A stretch of DNA of 64,000 bases from Pseudisothecium myosuroides (taxonomy: Eukaryota > Streptophyta > Bryopsida > Hypnales > Lembophyllaceae), in NCBI GenBank assembly GCA_951799445.1, contig OX637288.1:13890501-13954500 (forward strand). The letters run 5' to 3'. Positions 48,131 to 59,141 of the stretch are shown piece after piece. Position numbers and translations under genes: made by a program. Within the stretch, counting starts at the first letter, position 1. Each line of letters begins with the position of its first letter. Below the pieces are notes generated by a model. The model was not told where the DNA came from, searched no databases, and saw only the letters and a list, made by a program, of their open reading frames with translations.

Positions 48131-50155
48131 CTAAAGCATGTCACCCACTTGTGACTGAGAAGTTCCGGGAAGCCCAGAAGCTTGTGACCGGGCTGGACGA
48201 AACGACGCAGCAAACTGAAAGTGCACAGCAACCACAATCAGCGCCGAGCTCGAGACCACAGCTATCTGCCACCAGGGTGTGGGATTCTCATACACGCCGA
48301 AAAAGGAATCCAAATAAGGGTCGTAGAAGTCAAAGATAGGCAGGAGCTGAAAATATCTGGCGATGGTGAAGAGTTGCGGCAGCGCCTGCACCAAAGGCAG
48401 GCCGACGTAGAACCACCTGCTCAACGGCATCCCTTGGACTTCCCACCGCCAGTTCCCCAGCAGCTGTGGCAGCAGGAACAAGCTCACCACCAGTCCCGTC
48501 ACTTTGTTCAACACTCCCCATTGCGCATACCAAAGCTCGTAGAATTTCGGCGACACGAACTCATCCCCGTGCGTCATTTCCCAAAAAATTGCTGTGTAGT
48601 TCGTGTTGCCGAACAGGCTTCCTGGTTCCCCCAACGCGCTGGATCGGTCCACGACATTCGCCAGGACGCCTACCACTGCGACGATGGCGAAGAGCGTGAC
48701 CGTGGCGAACACAATTTGGCCGTCGCGGGGAGGATTCACCGCTCCGGGACGTCCCTTGTGCACTCGCAGCTGCATGATCCGCCGCCTGTCGCCGACTCGG
48801 TGAAAGATCCACACGTACATGAAGATGGCCGCCATCGCCATAGCTTGGTAGGGTACGGACTCATGCCACGTCATGGAACCATAGTAGGCCAAATCGGCTG
48901 TTGAGTCGAGAAACGCGGGTTCGCCGTTGGGCATGTAGCTCATGCTGGGTCCGTCGCTGGGTCGTCTCTTGAAGTCCAGCATTTCCTGGTACCGCCCAAT
49001 TTGGAGGTCCTTGAAGATGGACGTTTGCGACACGTGATTCGCGATCTGAATGCCCAGCATCGCCAGTGATGCAAACGGGAGCGCCTCCTCGTGATTTCTC
49101 CCGTGGCGGATCTGTAAAGCGACGAAGACTAGCCCGATTAGCAGCACCACAATGCGGGCCCCTGTTACGAGTCGCCTTTGGGAATCATAACTGTACCCTA
49201 ATGAATCCCGACGATGCGCAGATGGGTAGAACACGCTTCGTTCCACGGGGTCGAAGTAAAGAGCGTCCCCGGCGTCGCGCGTACTCCGAAGCGTGAGTTT
49301 CACCACACGCTGCCAGTTCCAGCGCGTTATCCAGGGCGGGTACTGCAGCGTGATGACCATGGCACAGTCTCGCGGGGTCGTTACGTGCATCGGAATCACA
49401 GAGCCGTCCCATGTCAAGTATGTGTACTCCGCTTCGAATTCGGAAAGCTTAATATTCTCGCCCCTGTAATCTACGTACCGAGCAGCCACCTCGAGCGTGA
49501 CGTTGCGCGTGCAACCGACCAGGTGCATCTTTCCCGTGGCGGGGAAATACACCCCCTCGCCGAAAATGTCCAGGCCCACCGCACGAATCTGCACGAGCAC
49601 TTTGACATAGTTACGAGGCTTCACGATCTCAGGGTTCGGAATGCGCCAGGGTTTGGAGGAGACTTCGAAGGTTTCTTGCCCGGAATAGTACACTTCTTCG
49701 TTCGTGCAAGAGTCCACGGCGATCAAATAAACCTCGATCATGTCTGCGAAGTTTGGTGAGTACCTCGGGTAGACCGAGAGATCCCTCCTGGCGGTTTTCA
49801 ATATGCACCCATCCGAAGAATTCCAATCTGGAAACGTTGACGACGCCCGGGCTGTGGCGCCTCCTCCGTTGGCGTCGGCTTCCGCCAAAGCCAGGGCCAC
49901 TCGCGCCTCATTGTGCTCGGAGAAATAGGGCTGCCGTTCAAAGGAGCTTATTGGAGTTTGTGTCTGGTAATCGGGACTATTAGCACTGTCAGATATCAAC
50001 TGGAAGGATTCATCGTCTCGCGACGGAGTTGGTTGAACAATGTCTGGCAGTGCGAAACACAGCGGAACATTCAATCCAGTTAGAAGGATGTGAAACACAA
50101 AAACAAGCAGTACAGTTTGCCAAAGCTTCGACTTGCAAATCCCAACACAATGCAT
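48131..50155 (-). CDS. DUF2921 multipass membrane protein (FLYING SAUCER-related), 674 aa, intronless
   Basis: Related to the plant DUF2921 proteins that include the FLYING SAUCER endomembrane RING E3 ligases and longer RING-less relatives. Residues 1-37 form a signal peptide or anchor. A luminal region follows, with the family motif GVYFPATGKMHLVGC at about 201-215 and YPPW near the end. About seven hydrophobic segments follow (roughly 330-349, 359-376, 432-454, 480-502, 552-570, 580-600, 630-648). The stretch FLLPQLLGN then PLSRWFYVGLP (about 560-587) matches the family's conserved C-terminal core. There is no RING zinc finger in the short hydrophilic tail, so ubiquitin-ligase activity should not be assumed. 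The frame is uninterrupted, GC-rich and starts at the first ATG. The role is inferred only from the family: secretory-pathway membrane protein, possibly cell-wall related. Confidence 0.85.
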   Translation of the reverse strand: MHCVGICKSKLWQTVLLVFVFHILLTGLNVPLCFALPDIVQPTPSRDDESFQLISDSANSPDYQTQTPISSFERQPYFSEHNEARVALALAEADANGGGATARASSTFPDWNSSDGCILKTARRDLSVYPRYSPNFADMIEVYLIAVDSCTNEEVYYSGQETFEVSSKPWRIPNPEIVKPRNYVKVLVQIRAVGLDIFGEGVYFPATGKMHLVGCTRNVTLEVAARYVDYRGENIKLSEFEAEYTYLTWDGSVIPMHVTTPRDCAMVITLQYPPWITRWNWQRVVKLTLRSTRDAGDALYFDPVERSVFYPSAHRRDSLGYSYDSQRRLVTGARIVVLLIGLVFVALQIRHGRNHEEALPFASLAMLGIQIANHVSQTSIFKDLQIGRYQEMLDFKRRPSDGPSMSYMPNGEPAFLDSTADLAYYGSMTWHESVPYQAMAMAAIFMYVWIFHRVGDRRRIMQLRVHKGRPGAVNPPRDGQIVFATVTLFAIVAVVGVLANVVDRSSALGEPGSLFGNTNYTAIFWEMTHGDEFVSPKFYELWYAQWGVLNKVTGLVVSLFLLPQLLGNWRWEVQGMPLSRWFYVGLPLVQALPQLFTIARYFQLLPIFDFYDPYLDSFFGVYENPTPWWQIAVVSSSALIVVAVHFQFAASFRPARSQASGLPGTSQSQVGDML

Positions 50156-51863
50156 GACTGACTACTACCCTCAAATTACGAGAAAACTTAATGACGTCTC
50201 AGTAAGCTCAGTTCTTAGGCAGAGATGAAAATCACGTCCCACTGATCATCTTTAACGTAGAATGCTCGCTTCCATATGTAGCTTTGCCAAAGAAGCTACC
50301 GACATGTAGCTTGGCCAAAGAATGGCAAAACTGCATCTTGTCTATCGCACTCAGCTACTGAACCAAGCAACCTGCCTTCAATTTACCACAAGATCCGGCC
50401 ATTACAATAAGGAAATGATGTTCGGCACTGGGTTGTTGAATTTGAACCTGGCTGACCTAGATGCTAAACGTTGAGGAGAAGGCAACACAGTCAAAAGTTC
50501 CCGAGCAATGCATGGAAATTGCGCTTCGACATAGACTTCGTCAGCTGGGTATCAGTCGTCGCAGCGACGTCGGCGTGAGTCACAAGCGGTTTGTGATGTA
50601 TATAGTCTATAAATACTATTCTATATATACCTTGTCACCTTTTCTTATATTAAATATAAATAAATACTATACTATATATACCCTGTCACTTTTTCTTATA
50701 TTAAATATAAAAAACTAGTGTGTCCTGTGTCGTTGCGACAGTAAAATAAAATAAAAATGTAATAAAATAAAAAGATTTTTTTCCTTATTATTTTTAAATT
50801 CATAATAAAAACCTTGAAATTCAATATCTTTTCTACTATAGGTTCAAAGGCCATGAAACAAAGCCATGGCACCCCTCATTTGTTGCAAGAAACACATGCC
50901 ATTTTTGTTTTAAAACAATCTATTTTGGTGAGTATTGTGACTTTTGGAATATTTTTTGTTAAAATGAAATATAATACGGATAATTTGTAAAGCATTCAAA
51001 ATAGCATATGTGTGAAAATTCAGGCCTAGAAAAATTTATCTCTGTAATTTATGTACAATTTTTTTTATCCCTATAAGTTATGCACAATGAGCTATGAGGC
51101 AATTCTAAGTTTCAACTGCTACAACAGAATGAATAACGTGAGTATTATAATTAGGAAGAAGGTGAAGGTCAAATTTCTACCTTCAAGAATGAAACAATAA
51201 TGTTTTGATTATGGACCTCTAAACAATCTCTAGGTCCACAAATAGGTTATTGCCATCATTCAAAGTCAATTGCTTGAATATTTGTTGGATTTTATTGGAA
51301 CCACGCATGAAATGTTGATGTGAAAGTAGCTATAGTCACCTATAAACAAATCTACATTTGAATTCAAGGTTAGCTTCAGAAGCGCCTCCCGAAATACAAA
51401 GAAATTTGGAAAAGAAGGTTTTATGAATACTGAAGACAACCAAATTGTACTTTTAAAAATGGTGCTTCACTTTTACAAAGAATAGAATGACAAAAAGGGA
51501 AAAATTGGAGGTGTTGAGTACACAAAAAATCAGGAGGCTTATTCAATGAGGTCTAGGCATTGCCTTGAACTTCAATCCTTTGTCTATCTTTCACAAAACA
51601 ATGATAATTATTTTGAACATTTTGTTGCAAGCACTTTCTGGCATTCCATGCACATCCATGATTCAAGCAATTGTTTGCTCACACACACCTTCTCTCCAAC
51701 GTCCACGAGGTGTTGATTAGTAATCCCAACTACTATCTTCTTGAACTTTGGATCTCCTATCATAGCCGTAGCCTTGCATTGAGATAGCTCGAATTTTAGC
51801 AAATGTAGCATTGGTTGTTCCCTGGCTTTGTAGCATTAAAGGTAGGCATCCCAAATGCGCACC
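50156..51863. other. Intergenic region upstream of the DUF2921 gene
   Basis: The first ~400 bp should contain the promoter of the divergent minus-strand gene; no TATA box stands out. Beyond a 51-bp tandem repeat the DNA is AT-rich with no gene that I can support. Confidence 0.4.
50611..50711. repeat. Two tandem copies of a 51-bp AT-rich unit
   Basis: 'aaatactattctatatatac' at 50611 and 'aaatactatactatatatac' at 50662 start two units, each ending '...cttatattaaatataaa'. Period 51 bp, few differences. Confidence 0.8.
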
Positions 51864-51867
51864 TTAA

Positions 51868-52413
51868 CCCCTAAAGAACCCGCATGCGTTTTTTGGTTGT
51901 ATAGAAATTTTGGGCAGGTACGTGTGACTAGAGATTTCAATATTTTAAGCTGAAATTTTAATAGAAGGTGGGCGCGAGAAATATATTTCATATGCACTAA
52001 ATTTAATGACATTTGGAAATAGGAGTAAAAAGTTATGGCCAAATATGTTACTTTTTTTCGTATTTGGGCAGTCCGGGCAAATTTAAAAAAAAACTTTTTT
52101 CAAAAATAAAAATTTGAAGTTGGTTTTTTAGAGTTATCTATACGTGGAAAGCTTTGAATCATTCCATTTTGACCAATGAGTCAAAAATTATGAGGGTTTT
52201 TAGTTTGCAGGCAGTTATGGATTCTCTATTCTAAAATAAACTTTGAAGTAGTTTGTTTAATTCAATTTTTAATATTTTTTGAACAAAAACAAATCATAGG
52301 ATGTAGGTTGTTCATTACAACACTACAACCATTGGGATTGACATTTTTTAGTATACAAATGTCACGTAATGAAGCAGAATGATTTTGAGGCTCACCCCTT
52401 CAGCGTTTGAGGG
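51868..52413. mobile_element. TTAA-flanked (piggyBac-like) element, 546 bp
   Basis: TTAA (51864-51867), then CCCCTAAAGAACCCGCATGC at the left; CAGCGTTTGAGGG, then TTAA (52414-52417) at the right. The interior is related to 19383-20557 and 21811-22741 ('tggaaagctttgaatcattc'). Confidence 0.65.
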
Positions 52414-52689
52414 TTAAATAATGCATGTTAAAATGCATTGGAATCCTCTTCCACTTGCCGATAAGATTCAACAAAAAGAGCAATTTATGTTTTATAAAAT
52501 ATTAAGAAAACTCAAATGCAATTAGTGTTGATCATGTTTAAACTTATATGCACACAATGCACTTCCACAGAAGGGCCTATTTACACCAAAAGCTTTGGGT
52601 CGGAGCATAGCTATCTTCCAATCAAAATAGTTCATTTCTTCGGGGCTCCAAGCCAAAGAAATGGGTGTAAAGAGGCCCTAACTTCCAAT

Positions 52690-52916
52690 CAGTGTTCGGG
52701 AAATTTTTTGACTTTTACCGGCTAATTTCCTTCAGTTCTCATAATGAACCGGTTTTTGAAGAATTGAGGCCGGTTATTTTCTCTAGTTTCTACTGGAAAT
52801 AGAAATTTTTTAGATTTTTTCACCGGATTTTTGCCGGTGATTTCAAATTACAACCGGTTTTTTTCCCAAATCCACCGGCTAACTTTGAACTAACCGCCGG
52901 TTTTTTCCGAACACTG
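52690..52916. mobile_element. hAT-like MITE with perfect 8-bp target duplication
   Basis: The ends CAGTGTTCGGGAAA and TTTTTTCCGAACACTG are inverted, and CTTCCAAT flanks both sides (52682-52689 and 52917-52924). The interior carries repeated CCGGT motifs in both orientations. Its right target-site copy is exactly where the left arm of the large palindrome begins. Confidence 0.85.
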
Positions 52917-53105
52917 CTTCCAATCCCAGCATTCCACCATTCGCGTTCACACCGCTCAATCTGGAACGGATTACCGTATCAGGACAGCCAAAGCAGCACC
53001 CATTCCCCGCAAACCCTAATTCACAATCACTCCTCGAACTCGGATCAGCCCTGCGTCTCCACCAGCTTCGTCTCGCCCGCGTTTGTGCCTTCCGAAATCG
53101 CAACC

Positions 53106-53896
53106 ATGTTCAAGAAGTACGTTGTGTTTCTGTGCCCATCTTTCCCTCTAGCGATGAAATTCTACTCCTCGAATTCTGTTTGTATTTTGCCGTTCTCTGA
53201 ACCAATTGGAATAATATTGGCCGTGTGTTGGAATTCGCTAGATTCACGTCCGAGGAGGTCACGGGCCAGAATCAAGTGAAGGCCTCCGTGCAACGGAAGA
53301 TTCGCCAGAACATCGCCGAAGAGGTGCGTTTCCTCCGTCCCTTTTTGTCGATATGTGCATTCGATTGAATTCTCGCTCTGGAATGTGGAAGCGACGCTGA
53401 CGAGTGTCGTGGCTTGTTCAGTATCCGGACTTGGAGCCTCTTCTGGACGAAATGCTGCCGAAGAAATCGCCGCTGATAGTCGCCAAGTGGTGAGAGCTCC
53501 GTGGGTGTTGGTGCTGGTGCGGGGAATTTAGGGTTTGGGCGAAGGATTGCCGTGGTTCTGTTCAGGGAATTGAACTGTGGGGCAAATGAGACGATGCACG
53601 TCTTCCGTGAGCTGCTGTCCGTGTGGCATCGCACGTTTCAATTCCGGGGTTACTGTGGGTCCAGTAGCTAAATTAGGGCAAAAATCTGCGTCTCCTGTGT
53701 TGTCCTGTGTTTTGTGGACTGACTTGATGTGGTGTGGTGTGGTTGGGCCAGCCAGAACCACATCAACTTGGTGGTTGTGAACAATGTGCCGCTGTTCTTC
53801 AACGTGCGGGATGGCCCTTACATGCCCACGCTCCGGCTTTTGCACCAATGTACGGGGAATGTATGAGTATTAGGGTTTCTTTATTTTCAGCTTTTT

Positions 53897-53936
<40 letters not shown>

Positions 53937-54788
53937 AGGGCTGAGGGGTATGTCGTGGTTGGTTGTGGAGTGAATTGATTTGTGGTTTTGCGCGTTCGAA
54001 GATCCAGGAATCATGAAGAAGTTCCGTGTGGACCGAGGAGCTATCAAGTTCGTTCTGGCGGGTGCCAATATCATGTGCCCAGGGTTGACATCTGCGGGCG
54101 GCGAAGTGGACGCGGAGGTGGCGGTGGATTCACCTGTGGTAAGCTTTACGTTCCCTTTGAGGTGAATGGAGGATTCTGGTTGAGTGCACGATGAGGAGTT
54201 CAGCTTTGTTTCGGAGTAGTTGGACAGATTCGTTGGATTCAGGTGGTCCTGGGACTAGTTGGCAAGCAGACTGAGCGGTCGTGGTGGTGGTTTCCGCAGG
54301 CAGTCATGGCCGAAGGCAAGGAGCATGCTCTGGCGATCGGGTACACGAAGATGTCCGCCAACGACATGTAAGGTTTTCGGCACTGGTTTTTTGCGCTTGA
54401 GTTTGCTAGTGTAGTGCTTGGATATTGGATTTCTTGGCAGCATTCACGGGAGAATTGCGGCGGAGTAGGTGAAGATGTGAAGCATTGCGTTTGACCGGAG
54501 TGATTTGTTGTGGTGTGACAGCAAGAGCATCAACAAGGGGATCGGAGTGGACAACATGCATTACCTGAACGACGGACTGTGGAAGGTGCTTGTCCTTGAG
54601 GGACCACTGGTTGTGTTTTGTGTGGTTCTTGGTTGCGGGTGTATAGAATCATGTCATGAAGTGGAGAGACCTGGCACTCTGCAATTTGGGACGGTGGGAT
54701 TTGTTTGCATGCCGTGAGACAGATAGTTATGCGTAGAGAGGAGAGTTGATGTTGTGTTCCGTGTTGCCAGACGTTACATCTGGACTGA
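53106..54788 (+). CDS. MCTS1: MCTS1-like PUA-domain translation factor, 181 aa, 8 exons (palindrome copy A)
   Basis: Homologue of MCTS1/Tma20, which with DENR acts on the 40S ribosome in re-initiation and recycling. Exons: 53106-53116, 53242-53323, 53422-53489, 53752-53849, 54002-54138, 54300-54367, 54522-54585, 54771-54788. All introns are GT/AG and the joined frame gives 181 residues, the same length as human MCTS1. An N-terminal DUF1947-type domain (MFKKF..., then [16 protein letters not shown]) is followed by [17 protein letters not shown], then the PUA domain from [19 protein letters not shown] through [20 protein letters not shown] to [16 protein letters not shown]. Exon 1 is only 11 bases and the last 18 bases, so automated models may miss them. 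It is duplicated in inverted orientation at 58252-59933 with the same coding sequence as far as I compared. Confidence 0.92.
53898..53933 (+). repeat. (GT)18 microsatellite in MCTS1 copy A intron 4
   Basis: Thirty-six bases of perfect GT. The mirror copy in the other palindrome arm has 17 units, one of the very few differences between the arms. Confidence 0.95.
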
Positions 54789-55650
54789 GGCGGGCAGGCG
54801 GTATCAATAGCTGTGCGAATTGGCAAGGCGACGTCCCTGAAGAGTCTCGCGAAGGTCATTGGTAGTGGTGTTGGTAGGCAGACTTGAGGCAGACTCGTTG
54901 ATTTCGGCGACGAGGCGACTATCCGGGGTTCACAAGGTAACAGTGTTGCTGAAGTTGGATGCTGAAGTTGGATACCGGAGGGGTGTCGTGCCGATTTCCT
55001 GCGGTTTCAGACCACAAGGCTAACGGAGCTACCGTGAGGAGGCAACCCATGAGATTGCACACACTCGGCAGGACTAAAATTGTTTAGCCTAGTAGAAGAT
55101 TTGTTTGGGCTGATGAGCAGCCCTGGTGGGCGTTCAACGCAAGTGCCTTCCTGGTCTGGAAGGGGCGAGGATTACATTAGATGCTGCATCTCAGAACCAC
55201 GTGTGGTCTGATCACGAGTTCCGATTGTTATGTTGAAATTCTGGAAAGTCGAACTGAAGGTAACTTTTAAATGGCGTTCTTCATGTAATCTTTTGGATAC
55301 CTTCAACTGTCTTTTTGCTTCTCACTAGCTTTGTGTTTGTCAAATTTTCATGGATGTTGGACCAATTTGTTAAAGGGTCTTATTGGAGGAAATTGTATTG
55401 AATATTTGCTTTTAATTTTGGTCATAAATATTATAACAGTCAGGAACAGACACAGAACTTTGAAACATTGCAGATAGCATGGTTTACCCCTCAGTTCTTT
55501 TCTGGTAGGGAGGTACGTGTAGATTTTGGATTTTATTTGTAAAATGTATTATGGCATGATAAGAATCTAGATATTATATTTTGAGTTTTCCAAGTATTTC
55601 TTTCCTTCTTATCCCTACATGAGTTCATTGGGGACCGAATGATTATCTAG

Positions 55651-56149
55651 AGCTTATTTCGGAAATATGTGGGTGAGCGAGCTTCGCGACCGGCAGGAGA
55701 AGCGCACCTGGGCGGGCAGTTTCCGGACGCAATGCGAAGCGGCCCACGCGTTCGACGCTGCCGCGCTCATGTGCTTGCGCAACCCCATCTCGCAGCTCAA
55801 TTTTTCGGACCACTACTACAAGCTCCCGTTGGGCACTCCTGGGCACTACTACACCCGCCAGATTCAAGCCGCGGCGGCCGCTGCCTCCCAGTGCTGGTCT
55901 TTCTCGTACCACCAGTTCATGAGCTCGTTCAGCGCCTCCACTACCACGACGTCCTCCGACAGCGACGACATCACTTACACGGAACATCAACAGTCGGTGA
56001 GCTATGCAACGAACACCTCCTCGTGCTACTTCGACGAGGATGTCAACCTGGTGTCGGAAATGGCGAGAGGCCTGCTGATGGAACCGCCCCAGCTCCGCGA
56101 CGACGAGGATGACGACGGCAGTAACAGTCACTACACGGGTCCGCCGTAG
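55651..56149 (+). pseudogene. Partial AP2/ERF transcription factor (DREB-like), truncated or missing its first exon
   Basis: The frame gives most of an AP2 DNA-binding domain: GNMWVSELRDRQEKRTWAGS, FRTQCEAAHAFDAAAL, then NPISQLNF. An Ala run, a Ser/Thr-rich middle, FDEDVNLVSEMARGLLMEPP (like the C-terminal motif of some DREB proteins) and an acidic tail follow, with the stop at 56147-56149. The first ~10 domain residues (YRGVRxRxWG) are missing. An in-frame acceptor-like ctag precedes 55651, and some ERF genes do have an intron inside the AP2 domain, so a first exon may exist. I found none in the 390 bp back to the palindrome arm. The ATG at 55667 is inside the domain and unlikely to be the true start. 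The gene lies in the palindrome spacer and may have been cut by the rearrangement. Confidence 0.65.
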
Positions 56150-57780
56150 TGGAACTGACGAATTGAATTTCCATCGGCAATCGAAAATTTTGACCTTCGA
56201 ATTTTGACCTCTAGAATAGAATCATAAAGCAGAGAGCATCACCATAGAGCGGAAACAAAACATCATGATGCGTATGTGCGGGTGACTGTGTGTATGATGA
56301 TTTTTTTCTGTGGATCGCGTCGGAGATGTTCAATGCACGTTCCAATGTAGTCAAAATGACTAAATCAGCTATCTCGTATCAAGGATTACGTATTCAAGAT
56401 GGTGCTTGGAAGACTACCGGCGGACATACTTTCTGTGAGCACATTGATAATTATGGACTCGCTCTCCGTTTTTAACAAAGTGCGGATCCTGGAAGCGAAA
56501 TCACGCTCTGCTTAAACCATCCGTCAGTGAGAGTATTCGGGATGGGTGTTGGCACAGAACAAGCATAATTTAGCTTCAATTCTGGCTGAAAATCATGTGC
56601 AAATTGTGATTAAGAGTAGAAATCTCAAGCTGTTCCAAGCCAGGATTTGCAAATCCGGTTTCACATTTTCTAGTGAGACAATCTCTATTGTCAGAGTGGA
56701 TAGATTTCGCTTGAAATACAGACTCTAAAACTTATCCATGGCAAGGGGAGACTTTAGCATAACATTCAATACCATGCACTATCACTACGTTGGCTCTACA
56801 ATAGGATGGTGTGGAATATTCCACACCTAACAATACTTTATCAATAGCTAAGTGGAGACATGGAGGCTCTAGGTGATGAAGAGAGTCATGAAGGAAAGGT
56901 AGTGGACAAGAAAGCTATTGAATGTTATGAAAAATTTGAATTTAGGAAGTAATTTAAGTCATTTGTAAGTTAGTGGTTTTGGTGATATTTTGACATGTAC
57001 CACCTCCTACCAATGGTGGTAGGAGATGTGGGTGCAACAACTTACCACTTACCAACACTACCATCCAATGCCTGGGACAAACCGACAACTAGTTCAATTG
57101 CATTTTAAAAACAAAAGGATGTAAAACCAGAAAAAATTTGGTAGGGAGAAATCAACCAATGCCCCCATAAAACTGAAGGATATTTTACCCACCTCCAGCC
57201 TTTCAACACTTTGCGGATTTCGACTTCCATGAAATAATAATTAGTGACTGATACCCAGGTGGGACAAGATACTAGGATGAGGTGGACAAGGTACCAATTT
57301 TGGAGGGCAGGAATGTCCCCAATGAGTTCAGAAGTACCTTATTCCGACCCCAACCCCAATTCCATACCCCCGTGTCTGCCGTTAACCCCTGAGCGGGCCC
57401 ATATACAATATCTCCACGATGAGCAAACTGCTCAAGGTATTGTTTAGTCCAAGAATTTCATTCACAGAACGTCAATCTTAAATTGTAAACAACGAATTCC
57501 GTTCCAAACTAATTTCAGAAAATAGAGGTCAGTAACATAAACAGAAAGAACACAACGTCTGCAAAAAAATTAAAACGGTTTAAGCATAACAGAAGTTCAT
57601 TGAAAGAGCCCATCCATCCAGAAGAGGATAAAGAAAAAGCCCGCCCATCAGCGGAAATTTCGTCTTCTCAGACCGCTGTAGAGCTAAAAAACATAGTGTG
57701 TAACACATGACCACCAACTCCACAGCCGTCTCTTAGAAGCAAATCCAGGGTTTTCCAGACTCGCGTTGTAATGTAACGGT
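56150..57780. other. Remainder of the palindrome spacer
   Basis: The first part is presumably the 3' flank of the AP2 gene. A small hairpin (CACCTCCTACCA-atgg-TGGTAGGAGATGTG) lies near 57000-57029. A TTAA-CCCCTGAGCGGGCCC motif near 57382 resembles a TTAA-family left end but has no partner. No other gene seen. Confidence 0.4.
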
Positions 57781-58251
57781 CTTCAGTTCGACTTTCCAGA
57801 ATTTCAACATAACAATCGGAACTCGTGATCAGACCACACGTGGTTCTGAGATGCAGCATCTAATGTAATCCTCGCCCCTTCCAGACCAGGAAGGCACTTG
57901 CGTTGAACGCCCACCAGGGCTGCTCATCAGCCCAAACAAATCTTCTACTAGGCTAAACAATTTTAGTCCTGCCGAGTGTGTGCAATCTCATGGGTTGCCT
58001 CCTCACGGTAGCTCCGTTAGCCTTGTGGTCTGAAACCGCAGGAAATCGGCACGACACCCCTCCGGTATCCAACTTCAGCATCCAACTTCAGCAACACTGT
58101 TACCTTGTGAACCCCGGATAGTCGCCTCGTCGCCGAAATCAACGAGTCTGCCTCAAGTCTGCCTACCAACACCACTACCAATGACCTTCGCGAGACTCTT
58201 CAGGGACGTCGCCTTGCCAATTCGCACAGCTATTGATACCGCCTGCCCGCC

Positions 58252-59103
58252 TCAGTCCAGATGTAACGTCTGGCAACACGGAACACAACATCAACTCTCC
58301 TCTCTACGCATAACTATCTGTCTCACGGCATGCAAACAAATCCCACCGTCCCAAATTGCAGAGTGCCAGGTCTCTCCACTTCATGACATGATTCTATACA
58401 CCCGCAACCAAGAACCACACAAAACACAACCAGTGGTCCCTCAAGGACAAGCACCTTCCACAGTCCGTCGTTCAGGTAATGCATGTTGTCCACTCCGATC
58501 CCCTTGTTGATGCTCTTGCTGTCACACCACAACAAATCACTCCGGTCAAACGCAATGCTTCACATCTTCACCTACTCCGCCGCAATTCTCCCGTGAATGC
58601 TGCCAAGAAATCCAATATCCAAGCACTACACTAGCAAACTCAAGCGCAAAAAACCAGTGCCGAAAACCTTACATGTCGTTGGCGGACATCTTCGTGTACC
58701 CGATCGCCAGAGCATGCTCCTTGCCTTCGGCCATGACTGCCTGCGGAAACCACCACCACGACCGCTCAGTCTGCTTGCCAACTAGTCCCAGGACCACCTG
58801 AATCCAACGAATCTGTCCAACTACTCCGAAACAAAGCTGAACTCCTCATCGTGCACTCAACCAGAATCCTCCATTCACCTCAAAGGGAACGTAAAGCTTA
58901 CCACAGGTGAATCCACCGCCACCTCCGCGTCCACTTCGCCGCCCGCAGATGTCAACCCTGGGCACATGATATTGGCACCCGCCAGAACGAACTTGATAGC
59001 TCCTCGGTCCACACGGAACTTCTTCATGATTCCTGGATCTTCGAACGCGCAAAACCACAAATCAATTCACTCCACAACCAACCACGACATACCCCTCAGC
59101 CCT

Positions 59104-59141
<38 letters not shown>

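Larger units (their letters stand above)
52917..55259 (+). repeat. Left arm of a large palindrome (2,343 bp)
   Basis: This is the reverse complement of 57781-60122 over its whole length. Differences seen by eye are three substitutions in the outermost ~30 bp, one single-base indel in an MCTS1 intron (near 53621 here, extra base at 59417 in the other arm) and 18 versus 17 GT units. The arm contains one complete MCTS1-like gene and its flanks. Confidence 0.9.

Noticed and set aside
48221..48904. 227-aa plus-strand open frame opposite the DUF2921 gene
   Set aside because: It is antisense to a GC-rich real gene; the composition (His/Arg/Pro-rich) is typical of an antisense shadow.
55021..55060. 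A possible missing first AP2 exon (accgtgaggaggcaaccc looks like part of YRGVRR)
   Set aside because: No frame reads the expected motif and the same sequence is present in the other palindrome arm; treated as chance.
55643..56131. Long minus-strand and alternative-frame plus-strand open frames over the AP2 exon
   Set aside because: The AP2 frame is recognisable; the others are GC-rich shadows.
57382..57410. TTAA-CCCCTGAGCGGGCCC as another TTAA-element left end
   Set aside because: The match weakens after eight bases, there is no right end and no interior similarity.
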